NCBI RefSeq assembly: GCF_030381805.1
Contig: NZ_JAUDRH010000013.1
Location: forward strand, 201,969-265,968
DNA from: Chlorogloeopsis sp. ULAP01
GTDB taxonomy: Bacteria; Cyanobacteriota; Cyanobacteriia; Cyanobacteriales; Nostocaceae
Length of the DNA stretch: 64,000 bases
Direction of reading: 5' to 3'
A program made the position numbers and the translations under genes. The notes beneath the pieces were generated by a model. That model made no database searches and had not been told where the DNA came from. It saw only the letters and a list, made by a program, of their open reading frames with translations. Positions within the stretch are counted from its first letter, which is position 1. Each line of letters opens with the position of its first letter. This document shows, one piece after another, positions 35,042-44,282 of this stretch.

Positions 35042-35378
35042 GGTGCTGAAGGAATGATAAAGGATTTTTATAATTAGCTACAACAAAGGAAGATGTAATT
35101 ACAGAAATTCACTTGGTTATTTGGTAAGGGAAGTAGGGGAAACTAAATATTAGGGACTAGGGACGCTTGAAGAGGACAGGAGGACAAGGAGAGGGGGAGA
35201 CAAGGGGATTAATAAACCTAACCACTGTATGGGCGGGTTTACAAGATAAATTGTCGGTTCCAGCCGAAAGATCATCAGCAAAACCCGCCCCTACTAACTA
35301 CTAACCACTAACCACTAAATAATCCCCGATCCCCAATCACCAACCCTCAGTAATCTATTTTTACAATTACATAGTGTT
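35042..35378. other. divergent spacer kinase / CoA-ligase-like gene, with repeats
   Basis: 337 bp. It contains G-rich low-complexity strings (35160-35210), the GGGCGGGTTT inverted repeat listed separately, and ACTAACCACTAACCACTAA tandem units (35297-35318). No gene or confident promoter is seen. Confidence 0.5.
35231..35290. repeat. GGGCGGGTTT inverted repeat element
   Basis: GGGCGGGTTT (35231-35240) and AAACCCGCCC (35281-35290) are perfect inverted ends of a 60-bp element with an inner TTGTCGGTTCCAGCCGAAAG hairpin-like core. It is recognisable as a dispersed repeat of Nostocales type. Confidence 0.65.
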
Positions 35379-36887
35379 ATGAATACTGAATCACAAAGAC
35401 AGCGAGCAGTAAGCGCATATACAGCTTTTTTAAACACCCCCTTAGATACGCTACTACAACAGCATCTTCACACCAAAGCCGAATCGGCAGTTTTGTCTTT
35501 ATTTCATGATGTAGTTACTAGTGTACCTGCATACAAAAATTTCGTGGCAGAGCATGCGATTAATCCTGACTTGATCCAAACGATTGAGGATTTTCAAACA
35601 CTGCCGCTAATTACTAAAGAAAATTATTTACTGCGTCATCCGCTTGCGAACCTGTGTCGCTACGGACAATTAGAAAAGTGTGACATGATTGCGGTTTCCT
35701 CTGGCTCAACGGGTAAACCGACATTTTGGCCCCGTTTTTTTACAGATGAACTGCAAATTGCCACACGCTTTGAGCAGATATTTTACGACAGTTTTGCTGC
35801 TGATAGTAGACGGACTCTGGCTGTAATTTGTTTCACCTTAGGAACTTGGGTAGGGGGAATCTTTACTACAAATTGCTGCCGCTATCTTGCCAGCAAGGGT
35901 TATCCCATTACCGTCATCACCCCAGGTAATAATAAAGAAGAAATTTTACGTGTGGTACAGGAACTCGGTACAGCTTTTGATCAAGTTGTTCTGTTGGGAT
36001 ACCCACCATTCCTCAAAGATGTAATTGACACAGGCATAGCTCGTGGTATGGAATGGCAACGGTATCAAATAAAATTAGTGATGGCAGGAGAAGTCTTTAG
36101 CGAAGAATGGCGAACTCTTGTGGGTGAAAGAGTTGGTTTTCAACACCCCTGCTTTGATTGTGCATCACTCTACGGCACAGCAGATGCTGGTGTATTGGGA
36201 AATGAAACTCCCCTAAGTATTTGCATTCGTCGTTTTTTAGCAGCACATCCAGATGCAGCACGTACTTTATTTGGGGAATCTCGTTTACCAACTCTCGTAC
36301 AGTACGATCCGATGAGTCGCTTTTTTGAAGTCAAAGAAGGCGCATTGCTATTTTCTGGAGATAACGGTATTCCTCTAGTGCGCTATAACATTTTAGATAG
36401 CGGCGGGATAATTCCTTACGATGCCATGGTGCAATTTTTAGCGAAGCATGATTTCGATCCAGTAACAGAATTACAAACTCATCGTGGCAGAGGTGTTCGT
36501 CAGTTACCTTTTGTGTATGTTTTTGGACGTTCTAACTTTACAGTCTCTTACTTTGGTGCCAACATTTATCCAGAAAATATTAGCGTGGGATTAGAACAGC
36601 CGGAAATTAGAGATTGGGTAACAGGTAAGTTTGTCATGCAGGTAAAAGAGGATGGAGACAAAAACAAATTTTTATCTATAGTTGTAGAATTAGCACCAGG
36701 TGAGGAAGGTAGCGAAGAAAAAAGACAAGTTTTAGTATCCTCGATTTTGAGCCAACTCTTACGCCTCAATAGCGAATTTGCTAACTACGTTCCTTCTGAA
36801 TATCAAATGCCACAAGTTTCATTAGCCCCAACGGGCGAGCCAGAGTATTTTCCTGTAGGGGTGAAGCATCGTTATACACGTCGGTAA
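35379..36887 (+). CDS. phenylacetate-CoA ligase-like (PaaK-type, ANL superfamily) protein
   Basis: 502 residues. The adenylation core motif is VSSGSTGKPTFWPR (~105-118), in the place of the S/T-SG-S/T-T-G-K-P loop that holds ATP phosphates. LYGTADAGVLG is the A4/A5 region, followed by PLVRYNILDSGG and GRGVRQLPFVYVFGRSNFTVSYFGANIYPENI. The layout is that of PaaK-type acid-CoA ligases. The substrate carboxylic acid is unknown; no phenylacetate pathway genes are nearby. Some cyanobacterial members act in natural-product assembly. Monocistronic; the start ATG at 35379 has no strong ribosome binding site. Confidence 0.8.
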   Translation: MNTESQRQRAVSAYTAFLNTPLDTLLQQHLHTKAESAVLSLFHDVVTSVPAYKNFVAEHAINPDLIQTIEDFQTLPLITKENYLLRHPLANLCRYGQLEKCDMIAVSSGSTGKPTFWPRFFTDELQIATRFEQIFYDSFAADSRRTLAVICFTLGTWVGGIFTTNCCRYLASKGYPITVITPGNNKEEILRVVQELGTAFDQVVLLGYPPFLKDVIDTGIARGMEWQRYQIKLVMAGEVFSEEWRTLVGERVGFQHPCFDCASLYGTADAGVLGNETPLSICIRRFLAAHPDAARTLFGESRLPTLVQYDPMSRFFEVKEGALLFSGDNGIPLVRYNILDSGGIIPYDAMVQFLAKHDFDPVTELQTHRGRGVRQLPFVYVFGRSNFTVSYFGANIYPENISVGLEQPEIRDWVTGKFVMQVKEDGDKNKFLSIVVELAPGEEGSEEKRQVLVSSILSQLLRLNSEFANYVPSEYQMPQVSLAPTGEPEYFPVGVKHRYTRR

Positions 36888-37253
36888 GTAGAGGCAGTCT
36901 CCATCAAACAAGTTTCACCGTCAAGCATGAAAAACCTTACCCCCTACCCCCTCTTTTTAATAAGGAGAAACGTTAAAACGTTTGTTGCAAATACTTTAAT
37001 GTTCTCTATGAATAAGTTGATATTGGTAACGAAAGCTTAGTTTACAAGAGGTCATTGTCAAGTAAATATAGTAAGTAACGCACTATCTGTGCGGCGCGTT
37101 ACGTGCTGCTTTAACGCATCCTACTGGCTACAATTTAAGGTTTACTTTATAAATCATCTCTAAGTGCGATCGCTTGCAGTGTGTTTAATGACTTTAGACT
37201 GATACAAAGTAAAATTCGTTTTCTAGTAACATCTAGAACCTGTATTTTATCAA
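36888..37253. other. spacer between convergent CoA-ligase-like and PAP2 genes
   Basis: 366 bp. CCCCCTACCCCC and other low-complexity strings occur near 36940, and the GCGTTA repeat at 37073-37133 is listed separately. No gene is seen. Confidence 0.4.
37073..37133. repeat. GCGTTA palindromic repeat
   Basis: GTAACGCAC, GCGCGTTACG and TAACGCATCCTAC alternate in direct and inverted order within 61 bp. It belongs to the same family as the element at 13466-13573. Confidence 0.6.
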
Positions 37254-38111
37254 CTATAGTCTCATACGTGCAAACAATGCTGGTGCTAAAAACAAAATCC
37301 AAAATGTCCCCAAACCAAAATTAATAACATCACGTACTGATTCATTGTCATTTATGAAGCTAGAAGCAAAGACAATCGTCCCCAGTACTCCTAAACCAAT
37401 TACGACTTTCAACAAAATTTTTCGCACAGATACTTTAGCTGGAGAGTAGCGAACATACCACAATTCAAGTGGTACAGCAATTCCTGCTCCAACAGCAGCA
37501 CCAAAAACTTCCCATCCTTCAGGGAAAGAGTCAGCAAAGGGAAACACAGCAATGGGTGTTGAAAGACTGAGAACCGAAAATAATTTAAATGTCCGCCCAC
37601 GAAACCACTGCAAAACTATAGGCCACAATTTGAGATAGATTTTGAATAGAATCAATCCAATTATCAAACCACCAATTACATCTCCAACATAGTGGACACC
37701 AAGATATAAGCGAGACATCATCACTAAGAAAATGACACACACTGTGACTGCTAGTGGAATACGACTCAATGTAGTTAATGTTGTCCAAAAAATCGTTGCA
37801 GTGCCAGTATGTCCACTAGGAAATGAAGATGTATCCAACTCTCTATAAACATTAATCTCTGGATGATTTGGACGCGGTACATCAAAAATCGACCAAATAA
37901 TCATATTAATTGCTGTTACTAAGACGACAGCACCGACTAAGCACCAAGCCAACCGTCGTCCAGAAATCCAAAATACCAAAGCAAAAACTACTGCTACACC
38001 TGCAACTGCTCCTAGCTCTGTAACAATTTGAAAAAACAAATCCCAACTATCACCAAAAAATTTTTGAATATAAATAATTGGCTCTGGACTCCAGAGTTTG
38101 TCAATTTCCAT
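37254..38111 (-). CDS. PAP2-family membrane phosphatase
   Basis: 285 residues from the ATG at 38109-38111; the frame extends to a TTG 11 codons upstream, which is less likely. The phosphatase signature is split as usual: VPRPNHPE (motif 1, lacking the typical upstream Lys), SSFPSGHTGTAT (motif 2 with the general-acid His), and SRLYLGVHYVGDVIGG (motif 3 with the nucleophile His). Six or more transmembrane helices are present, including an extra C-terminal membrane part (~190-285). It may dephosphorylate undecaprenyl pyrophosphate or phosphatidic acid. Alone, convergent with the CoA-ligase-like gene. Confidence 0.85.
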   Translation of the reverse strand: MEIDKLWSPEPIIYIQKFFGDSWDLFFQIVTELGAVAGVAVVFALVFWISGRRLAWCLVGAVVLVTAINMIIWSIFDVPRPNHPEINVYRELDTSSFPSGHTGTATIFWTTLTTLSRIPLAVTVCVIFLVMMSRLYLGVHYVGDVIGGLIIGLILFKIYLKLWPIVLQWFRGRTFKLFSVLSLSTPIAVFPFADSFPEGWEVFGAAVGAGIAVPLELWYVRYSPAKVSVRKILLKVVIGLGVLGTIVFASSFINDNESVRDVINFGLGTFWILFLAPALFARMRL

Positions 38112-38319
38112 GCTAACTATTAAAAATAGTTTAGTTAACAACAATTGTAAGTTAGAGCAAGCACAAGTATTGCACTACTGCATTGACTTTTATCGAAGTT
38201 AGGTAATTATCTAAAAAAATATATAACTTCCAGGCAAATTATTATTACAGAAGAAAATTGATAGCTTGCTGAAGCTATCTCTCAAAGTACTTGAAATTAA
38301 AAGCATCTTGTTCTGGTAA

Positions 38320-38762
38320 ATGGCAGCAATCATGATTCCTCAGAATCGTCAAACTTTACTATTCATTCTTTCCTGTTTAACTGCTCTAATTACTGGCGTC
38401 GTTGCATTTGTAGGCATCATCCAACCTAATATCTACTTACGATTTGTACCTCAAAGGCTTCTGCCTGGAGTAATCAGTCAAGACATTATTTCGTTGGTTG
38501 CATCGCTAGGGCTGCTTGTTTGTCTGGTTGCAACAAAAAGGGGAGCGAATCGAGCTTGGGTGATCTGCTAGTTCCAGTGATTTTGATACATATGGGTACC
38601 CTCGGTACTTCAGTACTTCTTGGTGAATTGCTTTCCCCCCTATTTGGTCAAGCACTTGATATATTTATGATTGGATTATTTGCTGTAGTGGGTTTAGGGG
38701 GACTTGCCTTGGGTGGAATCACGTTGTCTAATTTTGGACAACCTCATGCACCGAGGTATTAA
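38320..38762 (+). pseudogene. broken small membrane protein gene
   Basis: Two frames each read as one half of a hydrophobic protein. Frame one (38320-38571) gives three hydrophobic segments (LLFILSCLTALITGVVAFVG, ISLVASLGLLVCLVATKRG) and stops at TAG after RAWVIC. The second frame continues VPVILIHMGTLGTSVLLGELL and IGLFAVVGLGGLALGGITLSN to 38762. The join falls where a related intact protein would have another membrane segment, so a deletion with frameshift is likely. The family is not identified with confidence. Confidence 0.55.
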
Positions 38763-38786
38763 ACTAATGACGAGGCTTTGGAGTTG

Positions 38787-39656
38787 TTAAGGAATAAACA
38801 GTACAGGATACCAACTATGACGCAATACTTCAGCCGCAAAACTGGAAATCAACCATTCCTGAAGTTTACCTATCGTTCCTGAAGACACAGCGATCGCGCT
38901 AATATCGGCCATAGCAGCTGCCTTTAAAATCTCGCTAACAGAGTGTCCTTCTCGAACTTCTGTCTCCACTTGTAAATTTACTCCTTCCAAATCAGCTTTA
39001 ATCTGAGACAAAGTTTCGCTAGCCTGCTGTGGTAGAATTTTCCTTGGTACTTCTCGACGACCAGTATTTTCTAATACCCAGCAAAGCTTGCACTGTTGGA
39101 GAAATCTACCAGACTGATTTTGAGCCAAGTGCTTTACCTGTTGCACCAGGTGATTCGCAGCTTGAGTATCATTGTAGGGAAGCAGTAAAGAGCGGAATAG
39201 GTGCTGGCAACGAAGTGTTAATTCTTCGGAAGTATAAGCAGAGATTAACTGAGGACGCAGTACTAACAAAGGAATCTTGGATTGGCGAGATAATTCAGCC
39301 ATTGTACTACCCACTAGTTTTTCTGTGAGTAAGCTGCGACTTTGAGAACCCAGTACAATCAACTGAGACTGATAGGTTTTGGCAACTTTAAGAATTGTTT
39401 CAACAGGCTTTCCCGATTGAACTTCTATTTTAACTTCTATATCAGTAGGACTTTTGCCAACAGCTTCTGTCAACTGGGTTTGAGCTTGTTCTACTTTCTC
39501 ACTATCAACTTGTGGAATAATCCCTTTTTCCCATAAGGGGACAACGTGCAGGAAAACAATTTGCTTTATTCCTGCCAGCGCCAGACTAGAAACAAAATGT
39601 GCTAGGCGATGTAAACCATCAGAAAAATCTGTGCTAATTAAAACTCTCTCAAACAT
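38787..39656 (-). CDS. tandem-domain universal stress protein
   Basis: 289 residues, two Usp domains. Domain 1 (1-~137) runs MFERVLISTDFSDGLHRLAHF to LIVLGSQSRSLLTEKLVGSTMAELSRQSKIPLLVLRP, with the G-x2-x-...-GS/T ATP-type loop as GSQSRSLLTEKLVGST. Domain 2 (~155-289) is degenerate, with LLLPYNDTQAANHL and AVSSGTIGKLQEWLISSFAAEVLRHSWYPVLFIP. Only domain 1 keeps a plausible nucleotide loop. It is divergent from the P-type ATPase gene 238 bp away. Usp genes beside cation ATPases are common, which suggests a shared ion-stress theme but proves nothing. Confidence 0.87.
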   Translation of the reverse strand: MFERVLISTDFSDGLHRLAHFVSSLALAGIKQIVFLHVVPLWEKGIIPQVDSEKVEQAQTQLTEAVGKSPTDIEVKIEVQSGKPVETILKVAKTYQSQLIVLGSQSRSLLTEKLVGSTMAELSRQSKIPLLVLRPQLISAYTSEELTLRCQHLFRSLLLPYNDTQAANHLVQQVKHLAQNQSGRFLQQCKLCWVLENTGRREVPRKILPQQASETLSQIKADLEGVNLQVETEVREGHSVSEILKAAAMADISAIAVSSGTIGKLQEWLISSFAAEVLRHSWYPVLFIP

Positions 39657-39894
39657 AATATAACTAATAAAACTACAGACAAAAATATTCTACTTGAATC
39701 GCAAAAACGATTCATTTGCTAAAAAATGGAACAGGCAAGACGCCTATTTTACAATAGTGTGGCAGGAGATTAGCTAAAAAACAAAAGCGCGATCGCCTGC
39801 AATAAATACTGTCACTTTTGCATCACATTTATTTCCAATAATTTTGAATGATTAGCTAAAAATAAATAGCTAACAGTCTTGATTCGTCCTGCCT

Positions 39895-42657
39895 ATGGGA
39901 AATTTTGAGGCGAACAAAATGACAGCAACAGCGAAAGAAATAATGCAGTCACATCAATGGCACAACCTTCCTGTACCCAGAGTAGCTCAACATCTAGGTA
40001 CAAATATAGAAGCAGGTTTGAATGCTGATGAAGTCACAAAACGACGGGAGCGCTTCGGCTCTAACGAACTTAAGAGCAAACCCGGAAAAAGTCCATTGGT
40101 AAGATTTTTGTTGCAATTTCACCAACCTTTGCTGTACATTTTGCTGGTTGCGGGTGCAATTAAGGCGTTGCTGGGGCAATGGGTAAATGCTGGGGTGATT
40201 TGGGGTGTCACCCTGATTAACGCTATTATTGGTTTTATTCAAGAATCAAAGGCTGAAAGCGCGATCGCTGCCTTAGCTTCCTCGGTTCAAACTAATGCAA
40301 CTATTATTCGCAATGGCAAAAAGGTACAAGTTCCATCTCAAGAGCTAGTACCGGGGGATATCGTGCTGCTTGCTTCTGGAGATAAAGTGCCAGCCGATTT
40401 GCGTCTTGTGCAAGCACGGAATTTACAAGTTAATGAATCAGGGCTGACAGGTGAGTCAGTTGCTGTAGAAAAAAACACGCAAACCCTTGATGCAGACGCA
40501 CCTTTAGCAGAGCGAACAAACATGGCTTATGCTGGGAGCTTTGTTACCTTTGGGACTGGTAGCGGAATTGTAGTTGCGATTGGAGAAACTACAGAAACTG
40601 GGCGTATTTCTCAGTTGATTGAACAAGGAACCAGCCTGAAAACCCCGCTTACTCGTAAATTTGATAAATTTAGCCGTACTTTACTGTATATCATTCTGGG
40701 GATAGCTGCGCTGACATTTGCTGTTGGTTTGGGATATGGTAATTCCTGGGCAGAAATGTTTGAAGCTGCTGTCGCCTTCGCTGTCAGTGCGATTCCAGAA
40801 GGACTTCCGGCAGTAGTAACAGTGACACTAGCAATCGGTGTTTCCCGTATGGCACGGCGTCACGCGATCGTGCGCAAACTGCCAGCAGTTGAAACTCTCG
40901 GCGGTGCTACAGTTATCTGTTCTGATAAAACTGGTACCTTAACTGAAAACCAGATGACTGTGCAAGCCATCTATACCGGAGGTGAAAAATACACAGTTAC
41001 TGGTGCAGGCTATGCTCCCCAAGGGGAAATTCTACTAAATGAACAGCCAGTCAATTGGGATCACACTCCTGGTTTGGCAGAATGTCTCAAAGCCGGGTTG
41101 CTATGCAATGACTCGCACCTAGAAAATAAAGATGGGCAATGGCAGGTAATTGGCGATCCTACAGAGGGAGCATTGATAGCCATAGCTAATAAAGTTGGGC
41201 TTACCTACAACAACTTAGAACAAGAAATGCCCAGACGGGATGTCATCCCCTTTGAGTCTGAATTTCAGTATATGGCAACTTTACACGAAGCTTCGCCATC
41301 AGCAAATCACAGAGGACAAAGAATTATCTATGTTAAGGGATCAGTAGAAGCTATTCTCAAACGTAGTCACAAGATGTTGGCTGCTCAGGGAAATCTCGCC
41401 CCCATAGATCCAGAAACCACACATCAAGAAGTTGATGCGATGGCTCATCAAGGATTGAGGGTATTAGCTTTTGCTCAAAAAACTGTACCAATTTCTCAAG
41501 ATTCGCTCGATCATGCAGATATCGAAACAGATTTGATTTTCTTAGGATTGCAGGGGATGATCGATCCACCCCGAACAGAAGCAATTAAGGCAGTACAAGC
41601 CTGCCAAGAAGCCGGCATTCAAGTCAAAATGATTACAGGCGATCATGCTGTCACCGCACGGGCAATAGCTGAACGGATGGGCTTTAATAAAAATGGTCAA
41701 GTTCTTGCTTTTACTGGAAGTGAACTTGCCCAAATGGGTAATTCTGAACTTGCCACGGCGATCGAAGATGGGGTAGTGTTTGCCCGTGTTGCGCCAGAAC
41801 AGAAACTTCGTATTGTTGAAGCGCTTCAGTCGAAAGGAGAAGTTGTGGCGATGACGGGGGATGGTGTCAACGATGCACCAGCTCTCAGACAAGCAGATAT
41901 CGGTATTGCGATGGGAGGTGCTGGTACTGAGGTAGCAAAAGAAGCCTCAGACATGATTTTAACTGATGATAACTTTGCTTCTATTGAAGCTGCGGTGGAG
42001 GAGGGACGGACTGTTTATCGAAATTTACTCAAAGCGATCGCCTTTATCTTACCTGTTAACGGCGGTGAGTCGATGACGATTTTGATTAGTGTACTGCTTG
42101 CTAGAGCATTGCCAATTCTATCTTTACAAGTTCTATGGCTCAATATGGTTAATTCCATTACCATGACTGTGCCTTTAGCGTTTGAGCCGAAGTCTGAACG
42201 AGTGATGCAACAACCACCGCGCAGCCCTCGCGAACCCTTGCTCTCCAAAAGTTTACTCAAGCGCATCATCGCAATTTCTGTTTTTAACTGGATCTTAATC
42301 TTTGGTGTCTTTGAATGGATTGAACAAACCACAGGAAATATAGCTTTAGCCCGTACAATGGCAATTCAAGCTTTAGTAGCAGGAAGAATTTTTTATCTTT
42401 TAAGTATTAGTCAATTAGGAATTGCAATATTCAATAGACTTCGTGGGATTAGACAGACAGTTACCGATGCTTCGGCAATTGGAATTGGCATTGCTTGTAC
42501 GATAATTTTGCAGATAATATTCAGTCAGTGGAACATCATGAACAAATTATTTTACACTGCCCCACTGAATTTAAATCAATGGTTAATTTGCTTACTGATT
42601 GGATTACCGATGATTTTACTATCAATTTTAGTGAACCGTTTTGACCCTCTCGACTAA
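39895..42657 (+). CDS. P-type cation-transporting ATPase (type II, PacL/Ca2+-ATPase-like)
   Basis: 920 residues. Landmarks are the N-terminal cation ATPase domain (LNADEVTKRRERFGSNEL), the actuator loop SGLTGESV, M4 AIPEGLPAVVT, the phosphorylation site SDKTGTLT with Asp344, nucleotide-domain KGSVEAIL, hinge TGDGVNDAPALRQADIGIAMG, and about ten transmembrane helices. M6 reads VLWLNMVNSITMTVPLAFEP and lacks the Asp of SERCA-type Ca2+ sites (NxxTD), so the ion may be H+, Na+ or another cation. Two starts are possible: ATG 39895, or ATG 39919 with GAGGCG 10 nt before it. Monocistronic, divergent from the Usp gene. Confidence 0.9.
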   Translation: MGNFEANKMTATAKEIMQSHQWHNLPVPRVAQHLGTNIEAGLNADEVTKRRERFGSNELKSKPGKSPLVRFLLQFHQPLLYILLVAGAIKALLGQWVNAGVIWGVTLINAIIGFIQESKAESAIAALASSVQTNATIIRNGKKVQVPSQELVPGDIVLLASGDKVPADLRLVQARNLQVNESGLTGESVAVEKNTQTLDADAPLAERTNMAYAGSFVTFGTGSGIVVAIGETTETGRISQLIEQGTSLKTPLTRKFDKFSRTLLYIILGIAALTFAVGLGYGNSWAEMFEAAVAFAVSAIPEGLPAVVTVTLAIGVSRMARRHAIVRKLPAVETLGGATVICSDKTGTLTENQMTVQAIYTGGEKYTVTGAGYAPQGEILLNEQPVNWDHTPGLAECLKAGLLCNDSHLENKDGQWQVIGDPTEGALIAIANKVGLTYNNLEQEMPRRDVIPFESEFQYMATLHEASPSANHRGQRIIYVKGSVEAILKRSHKMLAAQGNLAPIDPETTHQEVDAMAHQGLRVLAFAQKTVPISQDSLDHADIETDLIFLGLQGMIDPPRTEAIKAVQACQEAGIQVKMITGDHAVTARAIAERMGFNKNGQVLAFTGSELAQMGNSELATAIEDGVVFARVAPEQKLRIVEALQSKGEVVAMTGDGVNDAPALRQADIGIAMGGAGTEVAKEASDMILTDDNFASIEAAVEEGRTVYRNLLKAIAFILPVNGGESMTILISVLLARALPILSLQVLWLNMVNSITMTVPLAFEPKSERVMQQPPRSPREPLLSKSLLKRIIAISVFNWILIFGVFEWIEQTTGNIALARTMAIQALVAGRIFYLLSISQLGIAIFNRLRGIRQTVTDASAIGIGIACTIILQIIFSQWNIMNKLFYTAPLNLNQWLICLLIGLPMILLSILVNRFDPLD

Positions 42658-42700
42658 TGAGATGAAAATAGGGGCTAGAGACTAGGGCAGGAATTGTACC

Positions 42701-42720
42701 AGACGCGATTAATCGCGTCT
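42701..42720. repeat. 20-bp perfect palindrome AGACGCGATTAATCGCGTCT
   Basis: AGACGCGATT is followed by its reverse complement and then CTACCC. It sits 44 bp after the ATPase stop. This short palindrome is widely dispersed in Nostocales genomes, as far as I recall; it may double as a terminator. Confidence 0.7.
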
Positions 42721-42857
42721 CTACCCAATCCAAAATCCAACATTGTATTAGTTATAGCAACAGCCAAAGTTGTTAGGACATCAACAGATGATAAAACTTA
42801 GATACCAAAAGACTTTTAACCTTGTCACCTGTCCCCTGTCCCCTGTTATACATACCC

Positions 42858-43280
42858 TCAATGATGCTTGTTAAAAAACTTATTATGCTTGGGCTTGGGA
42901 TGAAAGTCAGTGCAATTTCTAGCTTCTTCAGTCAAAACAAGAGAAGGTTGTACTGCACATTGAAGGTGATAATTATGTGAAAAATATTGACAGCTTCTAC
43001 AGGGGTGCTGATGTGATGGATTTAATGAAAAGAAAAACTTATTATCTTCTCCTAATTCGTCTCTTAATGTCTTCATTTTGGATAAAATCGTCAAAAATCC
43101 TGTCCACATCAGGATAAAGCCAATAACAGCCCCACTAGCGAAAACACCTGTTTCAGGCATATTGGCTCCATCGATTCTGATCTCATCTGCTTTGATCTCA
43201 CTTTGAATAGCTTGATTAAAATTTGTCTCAGATGCTAGATCTGGTATGAGTCTTTTCTCAAAATCCATATCGGTCACCAT
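42858..43280 (-). CDS. hypothetical single-TM protein with C-terminal Cys cluster
   Basis: 140 residues. There is an acidic N-terminal part, one membrane segment (~44-66, GVFASGAVIGFILMWTGFLTIL), then a tail with CRSCQYFSHNYHLQCAVQP and EEARNCTDFHPKPKH. The C-x2-C...C...C pattern followed by D-F-x-P recurs in other small cyanobacterial proteins, as I recall (CxxCxFF...LxCAVxPxxxxx...CxD), and may bind a metal or an Fe-S centre. No enzyme domain is seen. Start at 43280 (MVTDMDF); an inner ATG four codons later is equally possible. Function unknown. Confidence 0.6.
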   Translation of the reverse strand: MVTDMDFEKRLIPDLASETNFNQAIQSEIKADEIRIDGANMPETGVFASGAVIGFILMWTGFLTILSKMKTLRDELGEDNKFFFSLNPSHQHPCRSCQYFSHNYHLQCAVQPSLVLTEEARNCTDFHPKPKHNKFFNKHH

Positions 43281-43603
43281 TTGAAGTATTTAGTTCTAGC
43301 ATTACCAGCTTATTTAATGGTTTTTGTGGCGTTGGCATATTCACAATGCCAGAAATCACACTCTTAATAGAGAGTGTTTTCTTCAACATTGACTAATTAA
43401 TAAAACTGTTACTATTAGGTGTAGCAAAAGTAAGATTATGATATCTCTGTCAAGAGTTTTGCTTGTAACTAATAGCTTTATGCCATAAGGAATAAGAGCA
43501 AATTATTTTGAGCGCCTATAGTTTAATATGGTTCAGCTAAACGTAGCTGTCGCTCGCAAGGGTGCAGATAAACGAATGATGCTTAATAGCTTTGGCGCTA
43601 ACT
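43281..43603. other. divergent spacer
   Basis: About 320 bp between the Cys-cluster protein and the DUF2459-like gene. ACTCTTAATAGAGAGT (around 43362-43377) is a short inverted repeat. Otherwise nothing is recognised; an overlapping out-of-frame ORF from 43528 has no protein character. Confidence 0.4.
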
Positions 43604-44194
43604 ATGCATATCCGCCGCATTATCACATTTACTTTGATAGCAGTTACTTGTGTCTTTCTAATTTGGATTTTCACTCCCGCAAGTATCATACCTCCTGCTC
43701 GCCCGACTGCGGCGCTTACAGTTCATGTCCTCGATCTTGGCTTGCATCCAGAACTAGTTTTACCTGATAATAACGGCGAACTAATTGTGTATGCCTACGG
43801 TGATTGGAATTATTTTGCTCTCAATAACCAAGGATTCACCGATGGCTTGGCAGCACTTTTGATCCCAACTCAAGGTACACTCGGACGGCAAAAGTATAGC
43901 AATATTGAGCAATTGCAGCAGACAGTTAAGGAAAAAGATTTAACTCTACTCAGTTTCAAAGTGGCAAAAGCCAAAGCCTTACAATTATCACAAACTTTAG
44001 ATCAACGTTTCAATCGCAACATCAACACGCACATTGAAAATCCCCAAACCGGACTAACTTTAGTCAAAGACGAGCAAGAATACACCATGTTACATAATAG
44101 CAACCACGAACTGGTAGAGTGGCTAGAACAGTTGGACTGTCAAGTCGAGGGTTTCGTAATGTGGTCTAATTTTCAGGTAAAGTACCGAGATTAG
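43604..44194 (+). CDS. DUF2459-like exported or membrane-anchored protein
   Basis: 196 residues from the ATG at 43604; a TTG four codons earlier is in frame. One N-terminal hydrophobic segment (IITFTLIAVTCVFLIWIF) acts as anchor or signal. The following LTVHVLDLGLHPELVLP and ELIVYAYGDWNYFAL correspond to the VxxxGxHxxxVLP and xxEFGWGDxxFY pattern of the DUF2459/TIGR02117 family, with the usual Ser/Trp-His residues changed. LHNSNHELVEWLEQL recalls its C-terminal N-H/C-N-T segment. Function of the family is unknown. The cupin gene follows 88 bp downstream. Confidence 0.6.
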   Translation: MHIRRIITFTLIAVTCVFLIWIFTPASIIPPARPTAALTVHVLDLGLHPELVLPDNNGELIVYAYGDWNYFALNNQGFTDGLAALLIPTQGTLGRQKYSNIEQLQQTVKEKDLTLLSFKVAKAKALQLSQTLDQRFNRNINTHIENPQTGLTLVKDEQEYTMLHNSNHELVEWLEQLDCQVEGFVMWSNFQVKYRD

Positions 44195-44282
44195 ATTTTC
44201 AGTGCTTCTGATGCAGCGTTTATATGTTTTCTTCACCAATATTCTGAATAATTAATATACTAAGTTGGTAACCGTAACTCTT

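Noticed and set aside
43528..43767. 79-codon plus frame overlapping the DUF2459-like gene
   Set aside because: Out of frame with it, no hydrophobic or domain pattern, and the overlapped gene has family resemblance.
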